Part shown: positions 1-5,741 of the stretch, piece after piece | How positions within the stretch are numbered: position 1 is the first letter of the stretch | How the letters are laid out: every line of letters begins with the position of its first letter | From: an uncultured Enterobacter sp. | GTDB lineage: Bacteria; Pseudomonadota; Gammaproteobacteria; Enterobacterales; Enterobacteriaceae | Length of the DNA stretch: 7,824 bases | Direction of reading: 5' to 3' | Assembly: GCA_946477805.1 (NCBI GenBank) | Contig: CAMKZP010000164.1 | Coordinates: forward strand, 1 to 7,824 | Notes under the pieces: model-generated | Database searches by the model: none | Seen by the model: only the letters and a program-made list of their open reading frames with translations | What the model was told of the DNA's origin: nothing | Made by a program: the position numbers and the translations under genes

Positions 1-44
1 GCGTTTTCCTGTGAGTCAAAGCGCCTCCAGAACCGCGTATGCTG
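1..44 (-). promoter_or_regulatory. Spacer after lpxK with candidate ribosome binding site of the next gene
   Basis: These 44 bases follow the lpxK stop codon. Read on the minus strand, the last bases contain AGGAAAA (4-10) followed by CGC at the window edge. An initiation codon just outside the window would therefore be at a suitable distance. In E. coli the next co-directional gene after lpxK is ycaQ, so the element is probably its Shine-Dalgarno sequence. No hairpin terminator is visible, which suggests read-through from lpxK. The start codon itself is not in the window, so this is inference. Confidence 0.4.
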
Positions 45-1022
45 TTAGTGCGTCAGCGCGATCAGTTCCTTGAGCAAATGTTCCGGCTGCTCACCGCTGA
101 GCTCAGCGTCAACCGGCAGGTACCACCAGTTTTCTTTCGCAAAGGCACGGCATTTCACCGCGTCTTTTTCTGTCATGATCAGGGTCTGCCCGGGTGCGGA
201 CAGCGCATCGACCTGCTCCGCAACCAGCGCCTGGTGATCGGCAAGCGGAACGCACTTTTCAAGCCGGGCGCCGCACTGCTCAAGCGTCGCGAAGAAGCGC
301 GGCGGATGACCAATCCCCGCCATCGCTACCAGCGCGGGCAGCTGCGCAACCGCCATACGCTTTCCGGTCAGCAAATTGACCGCCATTCCCGGATGCAAAC
401 GCATCGGGATTTCGCCCTGCTTTGCGACACCGCCGTTAACAATCACGGCGTCCACGCGCTTCAGACGAGAGGCGCGCTCGCGCATTGGCCCGGCGGGCAA
501 CCACCAGCCGTTGCCAAAACGACGCACACCGTCAATAACCACAATCTCTTTATCACGCGCCAGAGCGTAATGCTGCAGGCCATCATCGGTGATGATGATG
601 TCTACCGCCTGCTCCGCAAGAAGTGCCTTCACGGCATCACTGCGAACGGGAGAGACGGCAACCGGTGCGCCGGTTCGCTGATAAATCAATACCGGCTCAT
701 CACCGGCTTCGGCCGTTGTCGTTTCAGGCGTCAGCAGGAGCGGATAGTGCGCCGCTTTGCCGCCGTAGCCGCGCGAGACGACACCCGGGCGGATGCCGCG
801 CCTCTGCAGCTGCTCGACCAGCCAGATCACCACCGGCGTTTTGCCGTTGCCGCCCGCGGTCAGATTACCCACCACCACAACCGGCACCGGCGCACGCCAG
901 GCGCGCTTCAGGCCCAGACGGTAAAGCAGGCGAATCATGCCGCTCACGAGGCCATACAGCCAGGAGAGCGGCAAAAGCAGGCGCCACAGAGGGGATTCAC
1001 CCGACCAGATGCGGGCGATCAT
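45..1022 (-). CDS. lpxK: Tetraacyldisaccharide 4'-kinase LpxK
   Basis: LpxK transfers the gamma-phosphate of ATP to the 4' position of the tetraacylated disaccharide 1-phosphate, giving lipid IVA in the Raetz pathway at the cytoplasmic face of the inner membrane. The 325-residue product has the family length (about 328 in E. coli). A hydrophobic N-terminal segment (about residues 11-35) would be the membrane anchor. The P-loop GNLTAGGNGKT spans 52-62, VSRGYGG 82-88, the acidic motif DDGLQH 146-151, PAGPMRE 176-182 and TEKDAVK 284-290. All are typical of LpxK. The stop codon is TAA at 45-47. The ATG at 1020-1022 overlaps the msbA stop codon (ATGA). No purine-rich Shine-Dalgarno is evident upstream of it, so translation is probably coupled to msbA. 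The gene is essential in E. coli. Function is assigned from family motifs and synteny. Confidence 0.97.
   Translation of the reverse strand: MIARIWSGESPLWRLLLPLSWLYGLVSGMIRLLYRLGLKRAWRAPVPVVVVGNLTAGGNGKTPVVIWLVEQLQRRGIRPGVVSRGYGGKAAHYPLLLTPETTTAEAGDEPVLIYQRTGAPVAVSPVRSDAVKALLAEQAVDIIITDDGLQHYALARDKEIVVIDGVRRFGNGWWLPAGPMRERASRLKRVDAVIVNGGVAKQGEIPMRLHPGMAVNLLTGKRMAVAQLPALVAMAGIGHPPRFFATLEQCGARLEKCVPLADHQALVAEQVDALSAPGQTLIMTEKDAVKCRAFAKENWWYLPVDAELSGEQPEHLLKELIALTH
501..508 (-). other. Chi octamer GCTGGTGG inside lpxK
   Basis: The minus strand reads GCTGGTGG here, which is the E. coli RecBCD Chi sequence. It is in the same orientation as the genes. Chi octamers are over-represented in enterobacterial chromosomes, so one or two in a window this size is ordinary. 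The sequence match is exact; activity in this organism is assumed. Confidence 0.55.
1019..1022 (-). promoter_or_regulatory. ATGA stop-start overlap coupling msbA to lpxK
   Basis: The four bases read ATGA on the minus strand. TGA ends msbA and ATG begins lpxK. The 20 bases upstream of the lpxK ATG (1023-1042) lie in the msbA coding sequence and contain no AGGA- or GGAG-like element. Termination-reinitiation by ribosomes finishing msbA is therefore the likely source of lpxK translation, tying the lipid A kinase to the lipid A exporter. Confidence 0.8.
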
Positions 1023-2770
1023 TGTTGGCCGAACTGCATCTTGTGAAGCTGCGCGTATACACCGCGATGCGCCAGCAGATCGGCGTGGCTGCCGCGCTCA
1101 ACGATGACGCCATCTTCAACCACAACAATTTCGTCAGCCTGTTCGATAGTCGACAGACGGTGTGCAATCACCAGCGACGTGCGGTTCTTTTGCAGCTCAT
1201 CCAGCGCCGACTGGATAGCGCGTTCAGACTCGGTATCCAGCGCGGACGTTGCTTCATCAAGGATCAGGATCGGGCTATCGCGTAGCAGCGCGCGGGCAAT
1301 AGCGATGCGCTGACGCTGTCCGCCAGAAAGCAGCACCCCGTTTTCACCAATGACCGTATCCAGGCCATTATCCATCTTGTTGATAAAGTCCATGGCGTAG
1401 GCCATACGCGCCGCGTTCTCAATCTGCTCGCGGCTGTACTCTTCGGTACGCGCGTACGCAATGTTGTTCGCGACCGTGTCGTTAAACAGGTGCACGTTCT
1501 GCGATACCAGTGCGACCTGGTTACGCAGCGACTGGAGGGTATAGTCCCGCAGATCGTGGCCGTCCAGCAGGATTTCACCTTCGTCGATGTCGTAGAAGCG
1601 GGTAATCAGGCTGGCAATGGTTGATTTACCCGAACCGGAGCGACCGACCAGCGCAACCGTTTTACCTGCCGGAATATCCAGGCTGATGTTACGCAGCGCT
1701 GGCGTTTCACGGCCAGGATAGGTAAAGGTCACGTTACGGAACTCAACGTCACCTTTTGCACGCTCAATAACGCGCTTGCCTTCGTCTTTTTCCTGCTCGG
1801 AATCGAGGATGCTGAACAGCGTCTGGCATGCTGCCATCCCGCGCTGGAACTGGGCGTTAACGTTAGTCAGGGATTTCAGCGGGCGCATCAGGGCAATCAT
1901 GGACGAGAAGACCACGGTGATTGTACCGGCCGTCAGGGTTTCCATCACGCTCGGGAAGCTCGCGGCGTAGAGAACAAATGCCAGCGCCAGAGAGGCAATC
2001 AGCTGGATGATCGGATCGGAGATGGACGAGGCCGACACCATTTTCATCCCCTGCAGGCGCATCTTGTTGCTGACCTTGTCAAAGCGTTTCGTTTCAACGT
2101 CCTGACCACCAAAAATCAGCACTTCTTTGTGGCCTTTCAGCATCTGCTCGGCGCTGGTGGTCACCTGCCCCATCGTGTTCTGCATATTCTTACTGATATT
2201 GCGGAAACGTTTGGACACTACGCGAATCGCGATAGACACAATCGGCGCCAGAACGATCAGGATGATTGACAGCTGCCAGCTGTAATAGAACATCATGATA
2301 AACAGGCCGATGATCGATGCGCCTTCTCGCACAACGGTAATCAGCGCGCTGGAAGAGGATGACGCCACCTGCTCTGAATCATACGTAATACGTGACAGCA
2401 GCGTGCCGGTAGACTGCTTGTCGAAGAACGCGACCGGCATGCCCATCATGTGGCTGAAGAGCCGCCGGCGCATGGTCATTACCACTTTCCCGGATACCCA
2501 GGAGATACAGTAGCTGGAAATATAGCTGGTGATGCCGCGTAAGATCATCAGTCCGATAACCACCAGAGGCATCCATAGCAACACTGAGCGATCCGTTTTA
2601 CCAAAACCGTCGTCCAGTAACGGTTTGAGGAGCGATAACATAAAAGTATCGCTGGCTGCGTTGAGGATTAACGCTACGCCCGCCACGATCAAGCCTGCTT
2701 TAAAGGGTGCAATCATCGGCCAGAGTCGGCGGAACGTTTGCCACGTGGAGAGATCTTTGTCGTTATGCAT
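1019..2770 (-). CDS. msbA: Lipid A-core flippase MsbA, ATP-binding ABC exporter half-transporter
   Basis: MsbA is a homodimeric inner-membrane ABC exporter that flips lipid A-core from the cytoplasmic to the periplasmic leaflet before Lpt transport. The 583 residues match the E. coli protein (582) almost throughout, with one extra C-terminal Gln. The transmembrane domain occupies about residues 20-320, with six helices expected. The nucleotide-binding domain shows Y351 (A-loop), Walker A GRSGSGKS at 376-383 (K382), Q-loop Q424, signature LSGGQ 481-485, Walker B ILILDE 501-506 (catalytic E506) and switch His H537, so all catalytic residues are intact. The chosen ATG gives the conserved start MHNDKDLSTW. 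The gene lies 36 bases after ycaI and overlaps lpxK by 4 bases. A strong promoter-like element (2804-2832) precedes it. The Shine-Dalgarno is weak. The gene is essential in E. coli. Confidence 0.98.
   Translation of the reverse strand: MHNDKDLSTWQTFRRLWPMIAPFKAGLIVAGVALILNAASDTFMLSLLKPLLDDGFGKTDRSVLLWMPLVVIGLMILRGITSYISSYCISWVSGKVVMTMRRRLFSHMMGMPVAFFDKQSTGTLLSRITYDSEQVASSSSSALITVVREGASIIGLFIMMFYYSWQLSIILIVLAPIVSIAIRVVSKRFRNISKNMQNTMGQVTTSAEQMLKGHKEVLIFGGQDVETKRFDKVSNKMRLQGMKMVSASSISDPIIQLIASLALAFVLYAASFPSVMETLTAGTITVVFSSMIALMRPLKSLTNVNAQFQRGMAACQTLFSILDSEQEKDEGKRVIERAKGDVEFRNVTFTYPGRETPALRNISLDIPAGKTVALVGRSGSGKSTIASLITRFYDIDEGEILLDGHDLRDYTLQSLRNQVALVSQNVHLFNDTVANNIAYARTEEYSREQIENAARMAYAMDFINKMDNGLDTVIGENGVLLSGGQRQRIAIARALLRDSPILILDEATSALDTESERAIQSALDELQKNRTSLVIAHRLSTIEQADEIVVVEDGVIVERGSHADLLAHRGVYAQLHKMQFGQQ
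2153..2160 (+). other. Chi octamer GCTGGTGG inside msbA
   Basis: This is an exact match to the E. coli RecBCD Chi octamer on the plus strand, opposite to the direction of transcription. It falls in the coding sequence for the MsbA transmembrane domain. It is probably ordinary background, reported for completeness. Confidence 0.5.
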
Positions 2771-2803
2771 TCAAAAAACCAGCATTTGTTGAAATAGCCG
2801 CAT

Positions 2804-2832
2804 ATTCTACCCGTTATCTACGGGCGCGCCAA
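2804..2832 (-). promoter_or_regulatory. Predicted sigma70 promoter for msbA-lpxK, overlapping the end of ycaI
   Basis: On the minus strand the -35 box is TTGGCG (2827-2832, 4 of 6 matches to TTGACA) and the -10 box is TAGAAT (2804-2809, 5 of 6 matches to TATAAT), with a 17-base spacer. The first three bases of the -10 box are the ycaI stop codon TAG (2807-2809). Initiation would fall near 2797, giving a leader of about 27 bases before the msbA ATG. The promoter would let the essential msbA-lpxK pair be expressed independently of ycaI. The boxes are seen directly; activity is predicted. Confidence 0.6.
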
Positions 2833-5071
2833 ACCACTGATGATACCAACGCGGTAAATAGTGGTCGCGTAAGCGGAGGATGTGTCTGTTATGTTGCGAA
2901 AACGTCACCGAAATTTGCCCGGACTGAGGAGTATCTAGCCAGAAATAACCCTCCTTTTGGTAACGTCTGACAACCTTCGCTGACGGAAACCGCCAGGCGT
3001 TATAGCGGGCTGCCGAAGCCAGCGCTATTTTCCCTTCAGCACGCTGCACCAGCGGCAGGGATGAAGAGGTATTACTGCCGTGGTGCGGTACCTGAATCAG
3101 TGTAGACCTAAGGTAGCGCCAGTGGTGGCTGAGCATTGCCTGTTCCGCCTGCGCTTCTATATCTCCCGTTAACAACACGCTCTGCTCGCCGTCGTCGATT
3201 TTAACCACGCACGAGCGATTATTCCCTTTGGCGCTATCCTCTTCACGCGGCCAGTGTACGGTAAAGGTTAAGCCCTGCCACTGCCAGCGCTGTCCGCGAA
3301 AGCAGGGAAGGTGTCCAGCCCAGCGCAGCGGGCTTCTTACCCACATTGCGGGCCACGTTTTTTGCAGCGTGGGCAGACCGCCCGCATGGTCGAGATGTTC
3401 ATGGCTCAGTATCACCCCTTCAGGCCTCAGATGATGCCAGCGCAGCCAGGGAACGATCAGCTGCTGTGCGCTATCCCCACCCGGCCAGGCGAGCCCGGTA
3501 TCGTATAACACCGCCCTTCCCCGGCGTTCAATCACCATGGCCAGCCCCTGCCCGACGTCCAGCATATGCAGCGTCCAGCCGTCCGCTTTTACCGTTTTCC
3601 ATAAAGGGAATGCCAGCATGATACTCCCAGTCAGGCAAACGGCAGGAACGGTTTTCCACGCCCGGAACCGCCAGCCGATAATGGCAAGCCAGGGCAGCAG
3701 CGTCATGTATTGCCACCGCTCGTCAACATCCTGCCAACCGTCCGGCAGGCGCGTCAGCAGCCAGAACAGCCCTGAGAGAGACTTATCTGCTGCAAACCAG
3801 ACGGCGTGTTCCAGCGTGGCCACGGGGAAAAGGTGTAGCAGCATGCCGAGCAGAATTAACGGAACGGAAATAAACGTCACCAAAGGTACGGCAAACAGAT
3901 TTGCCGCCAGTGAGGAAAGCGTGAAGCCGTGGAATATCAGCACCTGCAGCGGTAGCAACAAAAGCAGCATTCCCACCTGCAAATAGAAAAGAGTAGCCAG
4001 CGGGCGCCACCTGCGCATCCCGCCCCAGCGTGGGAGAGGCAGCCATTGATACCAGAAAATCAGTGCTGCCACCGCAAACGCCGACAGGGCGAGGCTTTGC
4101 GACAGCACGGCCAGCGGATCGATAGCCAGAATTGCCGCCACGCAGGTTGACCATACCTGCCAGGGTGACCACTGGCGGCCGCTCATTTTTAGCGCAGCCA
4201 CTACCGTGAGTGAAACAATAGTGCGCAGTGCCGGCGGCTGGAGCCCCGTCAGCCACGCGTAAAATGCGGCAGACAGAAGGCCTGCCAGCAGGGGCGTTTG
4301 CCAGCGGATCCAGCGGCACGGTAAGAAAAACTGGATCCCTCTCACCAGTAGCCAAACCACGGATGCCGCCAGCGCGATGTGCAGACCTGAAATCGCCATC
4401 AGATGCAGTGTGCCAGTTTCACGCATCAGGTTTTTTATGTCACGCGACACGTTCAGGCGCTCCCCCATCCCCAGCCCGAGCATCACCGGTGCCCACTTGA
4501 ATGAAGAGAGCGAAGCCTGCAGTGACGTCAGGTACCGCGCGCGCAGGCTGCAGCGTTCATCAATGACCTCAGCCTGCGTAAACCGCCCGCTCAGCGTTTG
4601 ATGCCGGGCAAATGCATTTTGCTGAGCATCATAACCGCCGTCGTTTAACTCGTCGTGCACCGCCCTGAGGCGCAGCGTCATGGCCCAGCGCTGGCCTGCG
4701 CAGGCTTTTTGCGGCAGATAATTACCGTACAGCGTGATGCCCGTTGCCGCATGCCAGCGCTTTCCGTTAAGCCTGACGATGTATCCCTGATGCACTGTTG
4801 CACCGTCGGTAGCGGCGATCGCCACTTCCGCCTGCAGTGGCCCCGCCGTCAGGTTATTCATCGGCCACACGCTCTCCTGCGCCGCCAGCATCCCCCAGCA
4901 AAAAAAGAGCAGCGTCGTGCCGGTGAACAACGCCAGTTTGCTCTGTTGCATGGCGAAGGCTGTCCCGACGAACATGATTATCCACACGCTCTGCAGCCCC
5001 GGCAGCGCAGGTAACCCATAAAGCGGAACAATCCCCAGAATGGCGCAAATACTGATGACGGGTATGCCCAT
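2807..5071 (-). CDS. ycaI: ComEC/Rec2-family DNA uptake channel protein YcaI
   Basis: This is a member of the ComEC/Rec2 family, whose proteins carry single-stranded DNA across the inner membrane during natural transformation. The length, 754 residues, equals that of E. coli YcaI as I remember it, and the divergence is clearly greater than in the flanking genes. The N-terminus (about 1-65) is hydrophobic. A soluble OB-like region (about 75-190) follows, then the Competence membrane domain (about 195-470) with the hallmark HLMAISGLHIA around 223-233. A C-terminal metallo-beta-lactamase-like domain (about 497-725) has DVGQG 505-509, YDTG 523-526, HEHLDH 557-562, LTGD 634-637 and VPHHGSNTS 661-669, so the presumed nuclease metal ligands are intact. 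A GGGAGG Shine-Dalgarno five bases upstream supports the ATG at 5069-5071. The gene sits alone after the ihfB terminator. No frameshift or truncation is visible. Its role in enterobacteria is poorly defined. Confidence 0.95.
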   Translation of the reverse strand: MGIPVISICAILGIVPLYGLPALPGLQSVWIIMFVGTAFAMQQSKLALFTGTTLLFFCWGMLAAQESVWPMNNLTAGPLQAEVAIAATDGATVHQGYIVRLNGKRWHAATGITLYGNYLPQKACAGQRWAMTLRLRAVHDELNDGGYDAQQNAFARHQTLSGRFTQAEVIDERCSLRARYLTSLQASLSSFKWAPVMLGLGMGERLNVSRDIKNLMRETGTLHLMAISGLHIALAASVVWLLVRGIQFFLPCRWIRWQTPLLAGLLSAAFYAWLTGLQPPALRTIVSLTVVAALKMSGRQWSPWQVWSTCVAAILAIDPLAVLSQSLALSAFAVAALIFWYQWLPLPRWGGMRRWRPLATLFYLQVGMLLLLLPLQVLIFHGFTLSSLAANLFAVPLVTFISVPLILLGMLLHLFPVATLEHAVWFAADKSLSGLFWLLTRLPDGWQDVDERWQYMTLLPWLAIIGWRFRAWKTVPAVCLTGSIMLAFPLWKTVKADGWTLHMLDVGQGLAMVIERRGRAVLYDTGLAWPGGDSAQQLIVPWLRWHHLRPEGVILSHEHLDHAGGLPTLQKTWPAMWVRSPLRWAGHLPCFRGQRWQWQGLTFTVHWPREEDSAKGNNRSCVVKIDDGEQSVLLTGDIEAQAEQAMLSHHWRYLRSTLIQVPHHGSNTSSSLPLVQRAEGKIALASAARYNAWRFPSAKVVRRYQKEGYFWLDTPQSGQISVTFSQHNRHILRLRDHYLPRWYHQWFGAPVDNG
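4978..4986 (+). other. Perfect DnaA box (TTATCCACA) within ycaI
   Basis: The plus strand reads TTATCCACA, the high-affinity R1-type DnaA box, inside the 5' part of ycaI. No second consensus box or AT-rich unwinding element is nearby, so it is not an origin. It may be a DnaA titration or regulatory site, or chance: a given 9-mer is expected about once per 130 kb counting both strands. Confidence 0.4.
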
Positions 5072-5226
5072 TTTTACCTCCCTGTTCAGGGCAGTATGCT
5101 GGGAGGGCGACGCAAGATCAGGCAGGAAAAGCGAGCGTTACGGCGGGCGCTGCAACGTTTTTAACGGTTTGCAGAAAAGGCAGATAGGAACTGCGACGCG
5201 CGTTCAGAAACACGAGAGAGACATAC
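5072..5226 (-). promoter_or_regulatory. ycaI upstream region, no clear promoter
   Basis: These 155 bases lie between the ihfB terminator and ycaI and should contain the ycaI promoter. I see no convincing -35/-10 pair; the nearest -10-like hexamer is CATACT (minus strand), without a matching -35. An imperfect inverted repeat (TGCAA ... TTGCA, 5151-5173) surrounds a T-rich core. One TCGCA half-site occurs around 5192-5196, but without a partner half. The promoter may be weak or activator-dependent, in keeping with a silent competence gene, or transcription may come from terminator read-through. Confidence 0.4.
5077..5094 (-). promoter_or_regulatory. ycaI Shine-Dalgarno with overlapping hairpin
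   Basis: GGGAGG (5077-5082 on the minus strand) lies five bases upstream of the ycaI ATG and fixes the start. The same bases can pair: AGGGAG (5078-5083) with the upstream CU and CCCU (5093-5094 and 5088-5091), leaving a GAAC loop (5084-5087) and one bulged G (5092). Most of the Shine-Dalgarno would then be paired, which could dampen translation. The complementarity is seen directly; the effect is inferred. Confidence 0.5.
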
Positions 5227-5250
5227 AAAAAAAGCACCCGAAGGTGCTTT
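5227..5250 (-). terminator. Intrinsic terminator of ihfB with cUUCGg loop
   Basis: On the minus strand the 8-bp perfect stem AAAGCACC / GGTGCTTT (5231-5250) is closed by a UUCG tetraloop in the exceptionally stable C(UUCG)G setting. It ends in an unbroken run of seven U (5227-5233). It begins 33 bases after the ihfB stop codon. The plus strand also reads hairpin then T-rich sequence, but no plus-strand gene needs it. It separates the ihfB transcript from ycaI. Confidence 0.9.
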
Positions 5251-5283
5251 CTTTTAAACCCAGTTTAACCCTGATGGCTAAAC

Positions 5284-5571
5284 TCAGTTACCGTAAATAT
5301 TGGCGCGATCGCGCAGTTCTTTACCCGGCTTAAAGTGCGGAACGTACTTGCCTTCCAGCTCAACTTTGTCGCCAGTCTTCGGGTTACGCCCGGTGCGTGG
5401 AGCACGATAGTGCAGAGAAAAACTACCGAAACCGCGGATTTCAATGCGCTCGCCCTGGGCAAGAGTGGTGGCCATATGCTCCAGCATCTCTTTAACAGCA
5501 TCTTCCACGGCCTTTGCCGGGACATGCGGCTGCTGACTGGCAAGTCTTTCAATCAATTCTGACTTGGTCAT
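5284..5571 (-). CDS. ihfB: Integration host factor subunit beta
   Basis: IhfB pairs with IhfA to form IHF, the nucleoid protein that bends DNA by about 160 degrees at specific sites in replication, recombination and transcription. The product is 95 residues, with one Asn beyond the E. coli C-terminus (94 residues, ending IYG). It shows the HU/IHF fold: alpha-helical dimerisation part (about 1-40), then the beta-ribbon arm with GRNPKTGDKV (61-70). Pro64 is the intercalating residue. Glu44 and Arg46, which contact the TTR part of the IHF site in the known structure, are present. I chose the ATG at 5569-5571 because GGAGGAA lies just upstream and the protein begins MTKSELIERL. An in-frame ATG seven codons further up would place coding sequence over this Shine-Dalgarno. 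An intrinsic terminator follows, and its own promoter lies at 5650-5678. Confidence 0.98.
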   Translation of the reverse strand: MTKSELIERLASQQPHVPAKAVEDAVKEMLEHMATTLAQGERIEIRGFGSFSLHYRAPRTGRNPKTGDKVELEGKYVPHFKPGKELRDRANIYGN

Positions 5572-5573
5572 GA

Positions 5574-5580
5574 TTCCTCC
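5574..5580 (-). promoter_or_regulatory. ihfB Shine-Dalgarno
   Basis: GGAGGAA on the minus strand lies immediately upstream of the ATG at 5569-5571. It decides between this start and the in-frame ATG at 5590-5592, which has no comparable element. Confidence 0.8.
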
Positions 5581-5599
5581 GGTTCCTTTCAAACCAATT

Positions 5600-5611
5600 A
5601 GCTGAACAGCT
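5600..5611 (-). repeat. Small palindrome AGCTG-N2-CAGCT in the ihfB leader
   Basis: The sequence AGCTGAACAGCT on the plus strand is a 5-bp inverted repeat with a 2-base centre. In RNA it could form only a 4-bp stem. It lies between the GC hairpin and the ihfB Shine-Dalgarno. No function is assigned. Confidence 0.35.
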
Positions 5612-5612
5612 C

Positions 5613-5641
5613 ATTAAACAAGGGCGGCCGTAGCCGCCCTT
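5613..5641 (-). terminator. GC hairpin after rpsA, also at the 5' end of the ihfB transcript
   Basis: A perfect 9-bp stem AAGGGCGGC / GCCGCCCTT (5620-5641) encloses a UACG loop on the minus strand, again in the stable C(UNCG)G setting. It is followed by the moderately U-rich GUUUAAU. Position and structure fit an intrinsic terminator about 100 bases after the rpsA stop codon, though the U tract is interrupted. Because the predicted ihfB promoter lies just upstream, the same hairpin would sit within the first few bases of the ihfB mRNA. Confidence 0.7.
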
Positions 5642-5649
5642 TGTTATTG

Positions 5650-5678
5650 ATTACAGGATGAATCCTGCAATCTGTCAA
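5650..5678 (-). promoter_or_regulatory. Near-consensus sigma70 promoter of ihfB
   Basis: On the minus strand the -35 box is a perfect TTGACA (5673-5678), the spacer is 17 bases, and the -10 box is TGTAAT (5650-5655, 5 of 6 matches). Initiation would be near 5644-5641, about 72 bases before the ihfB ATG and directly in front of the 5620-5641 hairpin. The promoter lets ihfB be transcribed separately from rpsA. Separate ihfB promoters are known in E. coli; this one is predicted from sequence. Confidence 0.75.
5654..5667. repeat. Palindrome CAGGAT-N2-ATCCTG inside the ihfB promoter spacer
   Basis: A perfect 6-bp inverted repeat with a 2-base centre lies between the -35 and -10 boxes of the ihfB promoter and touches the -10 box. 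A repressor binding here would block RNA polymerase. I do not recognise it as a site for a known regulator, and it does not match the IHF consensus. Confidence 0.5.
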
Positions 5679-5699
5679 GTCTGCTCCTCATCCTTATCC

Positions 5700-5716
5700 C
5701 TGTAAATGCGTTACAG
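5700..5716. repeat. Inverted repeat CTGTAA-N5-TTACAG between rpsA and the ihfB promoter
   Basis: A perfect 6-bp inverted repeat with a 5-base centre begins 25 bases after the rpsA stop codon and is centred about 65 bases upstream of the predicted ihfB start. It could be an activator or repressor site, or a small hairpin at the 3' end of the rpsA mRNA. The spacing is one base too long for a LexA box. Confidence 0.4.
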
Positions 5717-5741
5717 CTCAAAGGACAGTGAGAACTTGATA

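Noticed and set aside
39..1046. Plus-strand open frame of 335 codons opposite lpxK
   Set aside because: It lies antisense to an intact lpxK with all motifs. Its translation is rich in Arg, His and Gln, as expected from reading a GC-rich gene backwards, and it has no recognisable domain or Shine-Dalgarno.
5192..5207. CRP-S (Sxy-dependent) competence site upstream of ycaI
   Set aside because: One half-site (TGCGA/TCGCA) is exact, but the other half does not match; too weak to call without comparative data.
5572..5592. Longer IhfB starting seven codons upstream
   Set aside because: It would put coding sequence over the GGAGGAA Shine-Dalgarno and add residues absent from the family; the conserved protein begins MTKSELIERL.
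5642..5655. IHF binding site (WATCAANNNNTTR) for autoregulation of ihfB
   Set aside because: AATCAA is present on the minus strand here, but the TTR part is AAA, so the consensus fails.
5700..5716. LexA (SOS) box CTGT-N8-ACAG
   Set aside because: The spacing between CTGT and ACAG is nine bases, not eight, and neighbouring genes are not SOS genes.
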